Origin: Streptomyces bobili
GTDB taxonomy: Bacteria > Actinomycetota > Actinomycetes > Streptomycetales > Streptomycetaceae
Assembly (NCBI RefSeq): GCF_002154575.1
Contig: NZ_MUBA01000024.1
Location: 1-51,723, forward strand
Length of the DNA: 51,723 nucleotides
Direction: 5' to 3'
The notes under the pieces are model-generated. The model saw only the letters and a list, made by a program, of their open reading frames with translations, ran no database searches and was not told the DNA's origin. Positions 41,297-48,928 of the stretch are shown here, one piece after another (positions within the stretch are counted from its first letter, which is position 1; each line of letters starts with the position of its first letter). The position numbers were made by a program, and so were the translations under genes.

Positions 41297-42034
41297 GTGG
41301 AACAGCCCGAGGAGGACCGCACGCTGGAGGCGCTGGGCCTGGCCGACGCCCCGCGCGACCACCCGCTGATGTACCCCGGCGTCTGGCCGGCGGAGTCCGG
41401 ACTGCTGGACGGGGACCGGCTGTTGCCGCTGGACCGCCTGACGTTCCCGGACCGGACCCCCCTCCTGGCCGTCGGCTCCAACGCCTGCCCCGGTCAACTG
41501 CGGCACAAGATGGCCGAGTTCGGCCTCACCTCGCCGGTCCCCATGGTCCGGACCCGGGTCACGGGCATCGACGTGGGCGTGTCGGCGCATGTGAGCATCC
41601 TGGGTTACGTGTCCGCGTCCCCCGTCCGCGCGCCCGGTGTCACACGGGAGTTGTTCGTCATCTGGCTGGACGCCGAGCAGCTCGCCGTCGTCGACGCCAC
41701 CGAGCCGAACTTCGACCGGGTCCGACTGCCCGAACGGTCGGTACGCGTCGAACTCGGCGACGGCGGGACCCTCTCCGGGGTGTTCGCGTACGTCAACCGT
41801 CACGGGGTCCTGCACAACGGGGACGGAGTGCCGCGCAGCCATCCGGGACAGCACGCCCTGATCAGCGAACTTCTCACGGTCTCCACCGAGTTGAGGCGGA
41901 TGTTCGGCGTGACGCCGGAGGAGTTCTGCGTCCGCGCCAGGGCCGACGCGCGGCTCTGCGCGCGCGGTACCCAGCTGTTCGCGAAGGAGAAGATGGTGAC
42001 GCGTTCCGGACTGGAGCACCTCCGCGTCCGTTAG
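41297..42034 (+). CDS. Unknown protein, possibly gamma-glutamylcyclotransferase-like
   Basis: 245 residues from GTG 41297, seven bases after the LacI stop, so in the same transcript. The block L-L-A-V-G-S-N-A-C-P-G-Q-L-R-H-K recalls the Y-G-S-N-L loop of the GGCT/AIG2 fold, where it binds the glutamyl group; later segments L-G-Y-V-S-A-S-P-V-R-A, F-V-I-W-L-D-A-E-Q-L and G-V-F-A-Y-V are consistent with a small beta-barrel. I do not see a clear catalytic Glu. The C-terminal third is helical and has no recognisable motif. Function not known; the link to the LacI regulon is inferred from position only. Confidence 0.6.
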   Translation: MEQPEEDRTLEALGLADAPRDHPLMYPGVWPAESGLLDGDRLLPLDRLTFPDRTPLLAVGSNACPGQLRHKMAEFGLTSPVPMVRTRVTGIDVGVSAHVSILGYVSASPVRAPGVTRELFVIWLDAEQLAVVDATEPNFDRVRLPERSVRVELGDGGTLSGVFAYVNRHGVLHNGDGVPRSHPGQHALISELLTVSTELRRMFGVTPEEFCVRARADARLCARGTQLFAKEKMVTRSGLEHLRVR

Positions 42035-42120
42035 GATCATCACACGGCATCGCGTGTCGGTCACCGACTGGGTGAGGCATGGAGGTGCCCGTGAGTTTGC
42101 CTTACGGAGGCATTCCACAC

Positions 42121-42510
42121 ATGTCTGTAGAGCTGAACCACACGATCGTCCACTCCCGTGACAACCGGGAGTCCGCCGAGTTCCTCGCCCACATCCTGGG
42201 ACTCGAAGTCGGGGCCGAGTGGGGCCCGTTCATCCCGGTCGACACCAGCAACGGCGTCACCCTCGACTTCGCCACCGTCCCGGCGGAGTCCATCACCATG
42301 CAGCACTACGCGTTCCTCGTCTCCGACGAGGAGTTCGACGCGGCGTTCGCGCGGATCAGCGAAGCCGGGATCACCTACTTCGCCGATCCGCACGGGAAGC
42401 AGCCGGGTGAGATCAACCACCACCACGGCGGCCGGGGCCTGTACTTCATGGATCCCGCCGGGCACGGGATGGAGATCATCACCACTCCGTACACCTTTCC
42501 CGAGCAGTAG
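42121..42510 (+). CDS. VOC/glyoxalase-fold protein
   Basis: 129 residues from ATG 42121, with GGAGG ten bases upstream. The pattern L-N-H-T-I-V-H-S-R-D-N-R-E-S-A-E-F-L-A-H-I-L-G, then H-Y-A-F-L-V, and the C-terminal G-R-G-L-Y-F-M-D-P-A-G-H-G-M-E-I, is that of a single-unit VOC domain. Metal ligands are His near the start, the central His and the final Glu. Could be a dioxygenase, glyoxalase or binding protein; substrate unknown. A short H-H-H-G-G stretch precedes the last strand. Confidence 0.85.
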   Translation: MSVELNHTIVHSRDNRESAEFLAHILGLEVGAEWGPFIPVDTSNGVTLDFATVPAESITMQHYAFLVSDEEFDAAFARISEAGITYFADPHGKQPGEINHHHGGRGLYFMDPAGHGMEIITTPYTFPEQ

Positions 42511-42528
42511 CCGGGACTGAACGCCGAC

Positions 42529-42561
42529 GGCCGGCCGGAGCAGCTCACGCTCCGGCCGGCC
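42529..42561. terminator. Bidirectional hairpin between the VOC and aldolase genes
   Basis: GGCCGGCCGGAGC / GCTCCGGCCGGCC, a 13-bp perfect stem with a 7-base loop between two convergent genes. Confidence 0.8.
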
Positions 42562-42577
42562 CTCGCGCTTTCCGGCG

Positions 42578-43882
42578 TTACTGCCCGGAGGCCGTCAGGT
42601 CGCCCCGGCGGGGGGCCGCGAAGCCCTCCAGAGCGGCCCGCGTGAGCCCGGTCGCGTCGGTCACCTCGGCCGCGTCGAGAGCGCCGCAGTCCAGGCCGCG
42701 CAGCAGGTAGCCGCCGAGGGCCTTGGCGGTCGCCGGCTCGTCCATCACGTCGCCGCCGGCCCGGTTGGCGTACCGGGAGAGCCGTTCCGCCGCCTGCGCG
42801 AACCCCTCGCGGTAGAAGGCGAAGACCGCCGCGTAGCGGGTCGGGATGTGGCCGGGGTGCATGTCCCAGCCCTGGTAGTAGGCGCGGGCGAGGGCACGGC
42901 GGGTGAGGCCGTAGTGCAGGCGCCAGGCGTCGTGGACCTGGCCGGTGGGGCCGACCGGCAGGACGTTCGTGGAGCCGTCGCAGACGCGTACGCCGGTGCC
43001 GGCGGCGGCGACCTGCATGACGGCCTTGGCGTGGTCGGCGGCCGGGTGGTCACTGGCCTGGTGTGCGGCGGAGACACCGAGGCAGGCGCTGTAGTCGAAG
43101 GTGCCGTAGTGCAGGCCGGTGGCGCGGCCTTCGGCGGCCTGGATCATGCGGGCGACGGTGGCGGTGCCGTCGGCGGCGAGGATGGCCTGGCTGGTCTCGA
43201 TCTGGATCTCGAAGCCGAGCCGGCCGGGAGCGAGTCCGCGCGTCTTCTCGAAGGCCTCCAGGAGCCGGACCATCGCGGTGACCTGCTCGGGGTAGGTCAC
43301 CTTCGGCAGGGTGAGCACCAGCCCGTCGGGCAGGCCGCCGGCCTCCATCAGGCCGGTGAGGAAGATGTCCAGGGTGCGGATGCCCCGGTCGCGGACGGCG
43401 GCCTCCATGCACTTCATGCGGATGCCCATGTAGGGGGCGGCCGTGCCGTCGGCGTACGCCTCGGCGATCAGCCGGGCGGCGCGGGCCGCCGCCTCGTCCT
43501 CCTCGGCGTCCGGGCGGGGGCCGTAGCCGTCCTCGAAGTCGACGCGCAGGTCCTCGACCGGCTCGCGTTCCAGCTTGGCGCGCACGCGCGCGTACACGGG
43601 CTCGGCGAGTTCACCGGACAGGCCGAGGACGGCGGCGAACGACGCGGCGTCCGGGGCGTGTTCGTCGAGGGCGGCGAGGGCCCGGTCGCCCCAGGAGCGG
43701 AGGGTGCCGGCGGCGAAGGCGTCAGCGGGGACGTAGACGGTGTGGACGGGCTGGCGGGTGCCGGGGTCGCCGGGGTAGCGGCGTTCGAGTTCGGCGTCGA
43801 CCGGGGCGAGGGAGGCGCTGATCTCCTCGCTTACGGCACCCGCGAGGCTCGTCGACACCGTCTCCTGCTGACCCTGACCCAT
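42578..43882 (-). CDS. HpcH/HpaI aldolase - citrate lyase beta-like protein (DUF6986-like)
   Basis: 434 residues from ATG 43882, with AGAAGGG eight bases upstream; the frame continues to a TTG at 43921 that overlaps the operator. Motifs: L-R-V-D-F-E-D-G-Y-G-P (metal/substrate region), I-R-M-K-C-M-E, F-E-I-Q-I-E-T-S-Q-A-I (catalytic Glu and Arg environment) and L-H-Y-G-T-F-D-Y-S. It is a TIM barrel of the CitE/malate-synthase-like class that acts on acyl-CoA or oxoacid substrates. I recall the family as DUF6986, seen near ureide/glyoxylate genes in Streptomyces; not checked. An IclR-like operator precedes it. Confidence 0.8.
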   Translation of the reverse strand: MGQGQQETVSTSLAGAVSEEISASLAPVDAELERRYPGDPGTRQPVHTVYVPADAFAAGTLRSWGDRALAALDEHAPDAASFAAVLGLSGELAEPVYARVRAKLEREPVEDLRVDFEDGYGPRPDAEEDEAAARAARLIAEAYADGTAAPYMGIRMKCMEAAVRDRGIRTLDIFLTGLMEAGGLPDGLVLTLPKVTYPEQVTAMVRLLEAFEKTRGLAPGRLGFEIQIETSQAILAADGTATVARMIQAAEGRATGLHYGTFDYSACLGVSAAHQASDHPAADHAKAVMQVAAAGTGVRVCDGSTNVLPVGPTGQVHDAWRLHYGLTRRALARAYYQGWDMHPGHIPTRYAAVFAFYREGFAQAAERLSRYANRAGGDVMDEPATAKALGGYLLRGLDCGALDAAEVTDATGLTRAALEGFAAPRRGDLTASGQ

Positions 43883-43899
43883 TCCCACACCCTTCTGTT

Positions 43900-43914
43900 T
43901 TCCGCTGTACGGAA
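43900..43914. promoter_or_regulatory. Candidate IclR-type operator
   Basis: TTCCGCTGTACGGAA: 5-bp perfect arms TTCCG/CGGAA around CTGTA, the layout of many IclR-family sites in Streptomyces. Located 18 bases upstream of the aldolase ATG. No IclR gene is in the window, so the regulator would act from elsewhere. Confidence 0.5.
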
Positions 43915-44087
43915 TCAACAATCCGTTGAATGAAGCTAACCGTGGGCTTCTCGTGGGTCAACACCCTGTCCACGCCCTGGGCCCTCGCGCCTTCCCTTCC
44001 CTCTCTCCGGCCCCTGCCGCCGCGAGGCCCCCTTCCGTTCGCACGTTCGTACAATCACCCTGGCGTACGAGGGTGAAAGGGGGCCAC

Positions 44088-45017
44088 TTGGCGGACAGCA
44101 CAGGACTCACGCGGCGCACGGGACTGAGGACCGTGGCGGCCGCCGCCGTCGGCGTTCCCCTGATCGGCACCCTCCGGGCCTCTTCGGCCGTCCGGGTCTC
44201 CCCGGCCGAAGGCAAGTCGATCAGAGAGGCCGCCGTCGTCCCGGACCTGGACGTCATGACCTACAACCTCCGGTTCCCCAGCACGAAGGAACCCCACAGC
44301 TGGGCGGCCCGCCGTCCGGTGATGCGCGCCCTGCTGCGCGCGGCGGCACCCCACGTCATCGGCACGCAGGAGGGCGAACCACCCCAGCTGCGCGACATCC
44401 AGGCCGATCTGGGACCCCACTACGACTGGATCGGCACCGGACGCGGCGGGGGCGACGAGGAGTCGATGGCCGTCTTCTACGACACCCGGCGGCTCGCCCC
44501 GGCCGAGCACGCCCACTTCTGGCTCTCCGACACCCCGGCCGTACGCGGCTCCAACACGTGGGGCGGGGCCCATCCCCGCATGGTCACCTGGGTCCGGTTC
44601 CGCGATCTCAAGGCGGCCGGGCGGCAGTTCTGCCTCGTCAACACCCACCTCGACAACGCCGGCCAGTACGCCCGTGAACGCGCCGCCGCGATGATCGTCG
44701 AGCGGCTCGCCGCGTTCGATCCCGACCTGCCCCTGCTGGTGACCGGCGACTTCAACGCCGCCGCGCACCGCAGCGCGATCCACGACACCCTGCTCGGCGG
44801 CGGCCTCGTCGACACCTGGGACACGGCGGAGCGGCGCGGCCCGGCGTACGGGACGTTCCACGCCTACCGGGGTCCGCAGCCGGGCGGGGACCGCATCGAC
44901 TGGATCCTGGCGACGCCGGGGATCACGGTCCGCAGGACGTGGGTCGACACCTTCTCGCTGGACGGCCGGTACGCCAGCGACCATCTGCCGGTGTGCGCCT
45001 CGGTGAGCCTGGGATGA
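44088..45017 (+). CDS. Exported endonuclease/exonuclease/phosphatase-family protein
   Basis: 309 residues from TTG 44088, chosen because GAAAGGGGG lies five bases upstream; GTG 44073 is the alternative. A Tat-like signal L-T-R-R-T-G-L-R-T-V-A-A-A-A-V-G-V leads out of the cell. The catalytic EEP motifs are all present: V-M-T-Y-N-L-R-F, G-T-Q-E-G-E, L-V-N-T-H-L-D, V-T-G-D-F-N-A, and R-I-D-W-I-L and S-D-H-L-P-V. It hydrolyses a phosphodiester or phosphomonoester outside the membrane, such as a nucleic acid, sphingomyelin or inositol phosphate; the exact substrate is unknown. It converges with etfA across a hairpin. Confidence 0.87.
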   Translation: MADSTGLTRRTGLRTVAAAAVGVPLIGTLRASSAVRVSPAEGKSIREAAVVPDLDVMTYNLRFPSTKEPHSWAARRPVMRALLRAAAPHVIGTQEGEPPQLRDIQADLGPHYDWIGTGRGGGDEESMAVFYDTRRLAPAEHAHFWLSDTPAVRGSNTWGGAHPRMVTWVRFRDLKAAGRQFCLVNTHLDNAGQYARERAAAMIVERLAAFDPDLPLLVTGDFNAAAHRSAIHDTLLGGGLVDTWDTAERRGPAYGTFHAYRGPQPGGDRIDWILATPGITVRRTWVDTFSLDGRYASDHLPVCASVSLG

Positions 45018-45036
45018 GATGACGACGGGACAGGCC

Positions 45037-45071
45037 GAGGCCCCCGTGACCGGCTCGGTCACGGGGGCCTC
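45037..45071. terminator. Bidirectional terminator between the EEP gene and etfA
   Basis: GAGGCCCCCGTGACCG / CGGTCACGGGGGCCTC, a 16-bp perfect stem with a 3-base loop between convergent genes. Confidence 0.88.
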
Positions 45072-45090
45072 GTACAGCGGCGCTCGGGGA

Positions 45091-46053
45091 TCAGCCCTTG
45101 CGGGTGTTGATCTCCTCGGTGAGCTGGGGGACGACGTCGAAGAGGTCGCCGACGACGCCGTAGTCGACGAGGTCGAAGATCGGGGCCTCGGCGTCCTTGT
45201 TGACGGCCACGATCGTCTTCGAGGTCTGCATGCCGGCGCGGTGCTGGATGGCGCCGGAGATGCCGTTGGCGATGTAGAGCTGCGGCGAGACGGACTTGCC
45301 GGTCTGGCCGACCTGGTTGGTGTGCGGGTACCAGCCGGCGTCCACCGCGGCACGCGAGGCGCCGACGGCCGCGCCGAGCGAGTCGGCGAGGGCCTCGATG
45401 ATCGCGAAGTTCTCCGCGCCGTTGACGCCACGGCCGCCGGAGACGACGATCGCGGCCTCGGTCAGCTCCGGACGCCCGGTCGACTCGCGCGGGGTGCGGC
45501 CGGTGACCTTGGTGCCGGTCGCCTGGGCGGAGAAGGTCACCGCGAGGGCCTCGACCGCGCCGGCGGCCGGAGCGGGCTCGACGGCGGCACTGTTGGGCTT
45601 GACGGTGATGACCGGGGTGCCCTTGACGACACGGGAGGTGGTGGTGAAGGAGGCGGCGAACACCGACTGGGTGGCCACCGGGCCCTCGTCACCGGCCTCG
45701 AGGTCGACGGCGTCGGTGATGATGCCGGAGCCGGTGCGCAGCGCGAGGCGGGCGGCGATCTCCTTGCCCTCCGCGGAGGAGGACACCAGCACCGCAGCCG
45801 GGGAGACGGCCTCGACGGCGGCCTGGAGGGCGTCCACCTTCGGTACGACGAGGTAGTCGGCGTACTCGGAGGCGTCGTGCGTGAGGACCTTGACCGCACC
45901 GTGCTCGGCGAGGACGGCGGCGGTGTCGGCGGCGCCGCTGCCCAGGGCCACGGCGACGGGCTCGCCGATACGGCGGGCCAGGGTCAGCAGCTCCAGGGTG
46001 GGCTTGCGGACGGCACCGTCCACGTGGTCGACGTAGACGAGAACTTCAGCCAT
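45091..46053 (-). CDS. etfA: Electron transfer flavoprotein alpha subunit
   Basis: 320 residues from ATG 46053. The C-terminal FAD domain has the family signature [19 protein letters not shown] and [12 protein letters not shown] with D-Y-G-V-V-G-D-L. It forms a heterodimer with EtfB, taking electrons from acyl-CoA and other dehydrogenases and passing them to the quinone pool via ETF-quinone oxidoreductase. Directly downstream of etfB (50-bp gap), so one transcript. Confidence 0.98.
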   Translation of the reverse strand: MAEVLVYVDHVDGAVRKPTLELLTLARRIGEPVAVALGSGAADTAAVLAEHGAVKVLTHDASEYADYLVVPKVDALQAAVEAVSPAAVLVSSSAEGKEIAARLALRTGSGIITDAVDLEAGDEGPVATQSVFAASFTTTSRVVKGTPVITVKPNSAAVEPAPAAGAVEALAVTFSAQATGTKVTGRTPRESTGRPELTEAAIVVSGGRGVNGAENFAIIEALADSLGAAVGASRAAVDAGWYPHTNQVGQTGKSVSPQLYIANGISGAIQHRAGMQTSKTIVAVNKDAEAPIFDLVDYGVVGDLFDVVPQLTEEINTRKG

Positions 46054-46103
46054 GGGAATGCTCTCCTGCGAAACGAAGTTGAGGGGCGGTCGGCGAAGGG
46101 CCT

Positions 46104-46892
46104 TTAGATGAACTTCTGGCCCGCGAGGAACTCGGCGAGCTGCTTGCCGCCCTCGCCCTCGTCCTTGACGATCGTGCCGGCGGTGCGGGCCGGACGCGCG
46201 GTCGCGGACTCGACCTTGGTCCAGGCACCGTCCAGGCCGACCTCCTCCGCCTCGATGTCGAGGTCGGACAGGTCCCAGGACTGAACCGGCTTCTTCTTGG
46301 CGGCCATGATGCCCTTGAAGGACGGGTAACGCGCCTCGCCCGACTGGTCGGTGACCGACACGACGGCCGGCAGGGAGGCCTCCAGCTGCTCGGAGGCGGC
46401 GTCGCCGTCGCGGCGGCCCTTGACGGTGCCGTCCTCGACGGAGACCTCGGAGAGCAGGGTGACCTGCGGGACGCCCAGGCGCTCGGCGACCAGGGCCGGA
46501 ACCACACCGGCGGTGCCGTCGGTGGAGGCCATGCCGGAGATGACCAGGTCGTAGCCGGCCTTCTCGATCGCCTTGGCCAGCACCAGCGAGGTGCCGATGG
46601 CGTCGGTGCCGTGCAGATCGTCGTCCTCGACGTGGATCGCCTTGTCGGCGCCCATGGACAGGGCCTTGCGGAGCGCGTCCTTGGCGTCCTCGGGGCCCAC
46701 CGTCAGGACGGTGATCTCCACGTCGTCGTCGGAGTTCTCGGAGATCTGCAGCGCCTGCTCGACCGCGTACTCGTCGAGCTCGGAGAGCAGACCGTCCACG
46801 TCGTCCCGGTCGACGGTCAGGTCATCGGCGAAGTGCCGGTCGCCAGTGGCGTCGGGCACGTACTTCACAGTGACAACGATCCTCAAGCTCAC
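46104..46892 (-). CDS. etfB: Electron transfer flavoprotein beta subunit
   Basis: 262 residues from ATG 46892. L-R-I-V-V-T-V-K-Y-V-P-D near the N-terminus, the N-S-D-D-D-V-E-I-T-V-L-T-V-G strand, and V-I-S-G-M-A-S-T-D-G-T-A-G-V-V-P with A-E-R-L-G-V-P, are the standard EtfB landmarks, including the AMP-binding loop. First gene of the etfBA unit. The upstream region (46893-47110) is AT-richer than average and contains a palindromic element and a short hairpin. Confidence 0.98.
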   Translation of the reverse strand: MSLRIVVTVKYVPDATGDRHFADDLTVDRDDVDGLLSELDEYAVEQALQISENSDDDVEITVLTVGPEDAKDALRKALSMGADKAIHVEDDDLHGTDAIGTSLVLAKAIEKAGYDLVISGMASTDGTAGVVPALVAERLGVPQVTLLSEVSVEDGTVKGRRDGDAASEQLEASLPAVVSVTDQSGEARYPSFKGIMAAKKKPVQSWDLSDLDIEAEEVGLDGAWTKVESATARPARTAGTIVKDEGEGGKQLAEFLAGQKFI

Positions 46893-46922
46893 GCCGGCTC
46901 TCCTACTGCATCGTCAGTTCTG

Positions 46923-46942
46923 GCTGCCTTCTTTCAGGCAGC
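46923..46942. promoter_or_regulatory. Hairpin in the etfB leader
   Basis: GCTGCCT / AGGCAGC, a 7-bp stem with a 6-base loop, 30 bases upstream of the etfB start. Could lie in the leader or overlap the promoter. Confidence 0.3.
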
Positions 46943-46999
46943 ATAGGCGCCACAAGCGGCCGATCCCGATCGGGGCGGCCTGCGCCCCGAACGAAATAT

Positions 47000-47011
47000 T
47001 ACTCGTCAGTA
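47000..47011. promoter_or_regulatory. Candidate operator upstream of etfBA
   Basis: TACTCGTCAGTA, 4-bp inverted arms TACT/AGTA around CGTC in an AT-rich stretch 108 bases before etfB. The shape is compatible with a TetR-type fatty-acid regulator site; no such gene is nearby. Confidence 0.35.
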
Positions 47012-47110
47012 CACCCAGTTCCTGCCCGCTAAGCAAGCGCTTTGAACTGTGACCTCCGCAACGCAGCGTAATCGGAATGCGCGGGCCCCCGCAGGAGCGC
47101 CGGACAGTGA

Positions 47111-47620
47111 TCAATCCCGCAGAGCGGTGAAACGCCCCTGGTGGTAGAGCAGCGGCCGGCCGGTGCCCGCGGGGTCGCCCAGGACGACCTCGGCCAGCAC
47201 GATCCGATGGTCGCCCGCGGGCACGCGCGCGACGACCCGGCACACCAGCCAGGCCAGCACGTCGTCCAGCACCGGAACGCCCTCGGGGCCCGCACGCCAG
47301 GACGTCGGCGCGCCGAACCGGTCGGCGCCGCTGCGCGCGAAGGTCGCGGCCAGCTCCCGCTGGTGGTCGCCGAGTATGTGCACGCCGACATGGCCGGCCG
47401 CGGAGACCGCAGGCCAGCTGGAGGCGCCGGTGCCGATGCCGAAGGACAGCATCGGCGGCTCGGCGGAGACGGAGGTGAGGGACGTGGCGGTGAAACCGAC
47501 CGGCCCGCCGTCGCCGGGAGCCGTGATCACGGCCACGCCGGCCGCGTGGCGGCGGAAGACCGAGCGCAGCAGGTCGGGGGAGGCGAGCTGAGGGGTACCG
47601 AGATCGGGCGTGGCCGTCAT
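47111..47620 (-). CDS. Flavin reductase-family (FMN-binding split barrel) protein
   Basis: 169 residues from ATG 47620, with AGGACG upstream; a longer start at 47674 adds a polar leader. F-R-R-H-A-A-G-V-A-V-I-T-A, G-F-T-A-T-S-L-T-S-V-S-A-E-P-P-M-L-S-F and H-I-L-G-D-H-Q-R-E-L-A are the usual motifs of the flavin:NAD(P)H reductase/HpaC family, supplying reduced flavin to a partner monooxygenase. No partner oxygenase lies beside it. It shares direction with etfBA, but 218 bp separate them. Confidence 0.92.
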   Translation of the reverse strand: MTATPDLGTPQLASPDLLRSVFRRHAAGVAVITAPGDGGPVGFTATSLTSVSAEPPMLSFGIGTGASSWPAVSAAGHVGVHILGDHQRELAATFARSGADRFGAPTSWRAGPEGVPVLDDVLAWLVCRVVARVPAGDHRIVLAEVVLGDPAGTGRPLLYHQGRFTALRD

Positions 47621-47833
47621 GAGGTCGTCCTGGTCCTTCTGCCGGGGGTGAGAAGCGGATGCGTGGCTGCTCAACGGCCCGGACAGCGCGCGCTCGCGGT
47701 ACGGACGAGGTCGACGTGCGCCCGTCCGTGGAGAAGGAGTTCCTCAGGCATACAGTCAGGCTGACGATAGGTGGCGCGTGCAGTCAAGCGCGTTCCGGTA
47801 TCCGGGAGCCGGCTCACCGTCGGCGGCACGGAC

Positions 47834-48250
47834 TCACACCGCCTCACCCAGGGCCGCGATCACATCGGCCTTGCGGGGCTGTCCGCTGGCCCGGCGCACG
47901 ACGTGGCCGTCGGCGTCCAGGACCAGCACGGTCGGGGTCTTGAGGACGGCGAGTTCCCGGACGAGGTCGAGGCGCGCCTCCGCGTCGATCTCGATGTGGG
48001 TGACACCGGGGACCAGGTCCGCCACCTCGCCGAGTATCCGGCGGGTCGCCCGGCAGGGCGCGCAGAAGGCGCTGGAGAACTGCACGAGCGTCGCCCGCTC
48101 GCCCAGTTCACCACCCAGCCGGTCGGCCCCGAGCCGCTGTCCGTCGTCGCGCCCGCGCACGCGCACCCTCCCGCTCCGCCGTCGGTGCACCACTCCGTAG
48201 GCGCTCGCCATCGCGAGCACCGCCACGCACACCATGAGTCCGTTCATCAT
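47834..48250 (-). CDS. Membrane-anchored thioredoxin-fold protein
   Basis: 138 residues from ATG 48250; ATG 48262 (four residues longer) lies in the inverted repeat and has no proper ribosome site. An N-terminal helix (LMVCVAVLAMASAYGVV) anchors it, then an Arg-rich linker and a thioredoxin domain with the redox motif F-C-A-P-C-R, Cys63 and Cys66 from this start, and cis-Pro in L-K-T-P-T-V-L-V-L-D. Likely keeps extracytoplasmic thiols in order, or delivers reductant across the membrane. Divergent from a DUF4395 gene, a pairing typical of actinobacterial thiol systems. Confidence 0.88.
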   Translation of the reverse strand: MMNGLMVCVAVLAMASAYGVVHRRRSGRVRVRGRDDGQRLGADRLGGELGERATLVQFSSAFCAPCRATRRILGEVADLVPGVTHIEIDAEARLDLVRELAVLKTPTVLVLDADGHVVRRASGQPRKADVIAALGEAV

Positions 48251-48255
48251 CCGCA

Positions 48256-48318
48256 CAAGCATTCACCAGACTGCAAAGATTCCCGGCTCCCCCTGGCGTC
48301 TCCCATACGGAATGCTTG
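48256..48318. promoter_or_regulatory. Inverted repeat framing the thioredoxin/DUF4395 promoters
   Basis: CAAGCATTC (48256-48264) and its exact complement GAATGCTTG (48310-48318), 9 bp, lie just upstream of the two divergent start codons, 45 bases apart. Each divergent gene has the same sequence at its start, so one factor could act on both. Confidence 0.55.
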
Positions 48319-48322
48319 ATTC

Positions 48323-48736
48323 ATGGACATTGATGCGAGAGGGCCGCGGTTCGGGGCGGCCGTCACGACCGTCGTACTGGCGGTCGTGCTGATCACCGGG
48401 AACCCGTGGCTGCTGGCGTGGCAGACGCTGGCGTTCGCGCTCGGCGCGGCCGGCGGGGTCGGCCGCTCGCCCTACGGCTGGGCGTTCCGGGTGGCCGTCC
48501 GCCCGAGGCTCGGGCCGCCCACCGCGTTCGAGGCGCCGCAGCCGCCGCGGTTCGCGCAGGCGGTGGGGCTGGCCTTCGCGGGTGTGGGTCTGCTCGGTTT
48601 CGCCCTGGGCGCCGACTGGTTGGGGCTGGCGGCGACCGGGGCGGCGCTCGCGGCGGCGTTCCTCAATGCCGCTTTCGGGTACTGCCTGGGCTGCGAGATG
48701 TACCTGCTCGTACGACGGGTGACGGTACGAGCGTAG
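48323..48736 (+). CDS. DUF4395 membrane protein
   Basis: 137 residues from ATG 48323. Helices cover T-T-V-V-L-A-V-V-L-I-T, W-L-L-A-W-Q-T-L-A-F-A, A-Q-A-V-G-L-A-F-A-G-V-G-L and A-A-T-G-A-A-L-A-A-A-F, with the signature F-N-A-A-F-G-Y-C-L-G-C-E-M-Y-L-L near the end. DUF4395 proteins are four-helix membrane proteins often next to thioredoxin or sulfurtransferase genes; C-L-G-C could be a redox pair. It diverges from the thioredoxin gene. Confidence 0.92.
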   Translation: MDIDARGPRFGAAVTTVVLAVVLITGNPWLLAWQTLAFALGAAGGVGRSPYGWAFRVAVRPRLGPPTAFEAPQPPRFAQAVGLAFAGVGLLGFALGADWLGLAATGAALAAAFLNAAFGYCLGCEMYLLVRRVTVRA

Positions 48737-48851
48737 TAAAGGCGAGCTAAAGCCCCAGGTGGATCAAGGGAGCGGACGTGACGAGAATCTCGCGGTTGAC
48801 GGGCGCGAAGACTGGCTACCCGGCCGTTCTTCGGGCACGATCTGCGAGATG

Positions 48852-48872
48852 CCGTAAACCTACGGCTGCGTA
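48852..48872. promoter_or_regulatory. Triple half-site operator upstream of the acyltransferase gene
   Basis: CCGTAAACCTACGG (48852-48865) overlaps TACGGCTGCGTA (48861-48872): three half-sites CGTA, TACG and CGTA spaced eight bases apart, alternating in orientation. It lies about 60 bases before the acyltransferase start. Such sites often bind TetR-type lipid regulators; no such gene adjoins it. The remaining 48737-48928 shows nothing else. Confidence 0.55.
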
Positions 48873-48928
48873 ACTTTGCCGCCGGGGAGCCGCTCCCGGG
48901 CAGAGATCAGGAAGGGTTCGCCTCGCCC

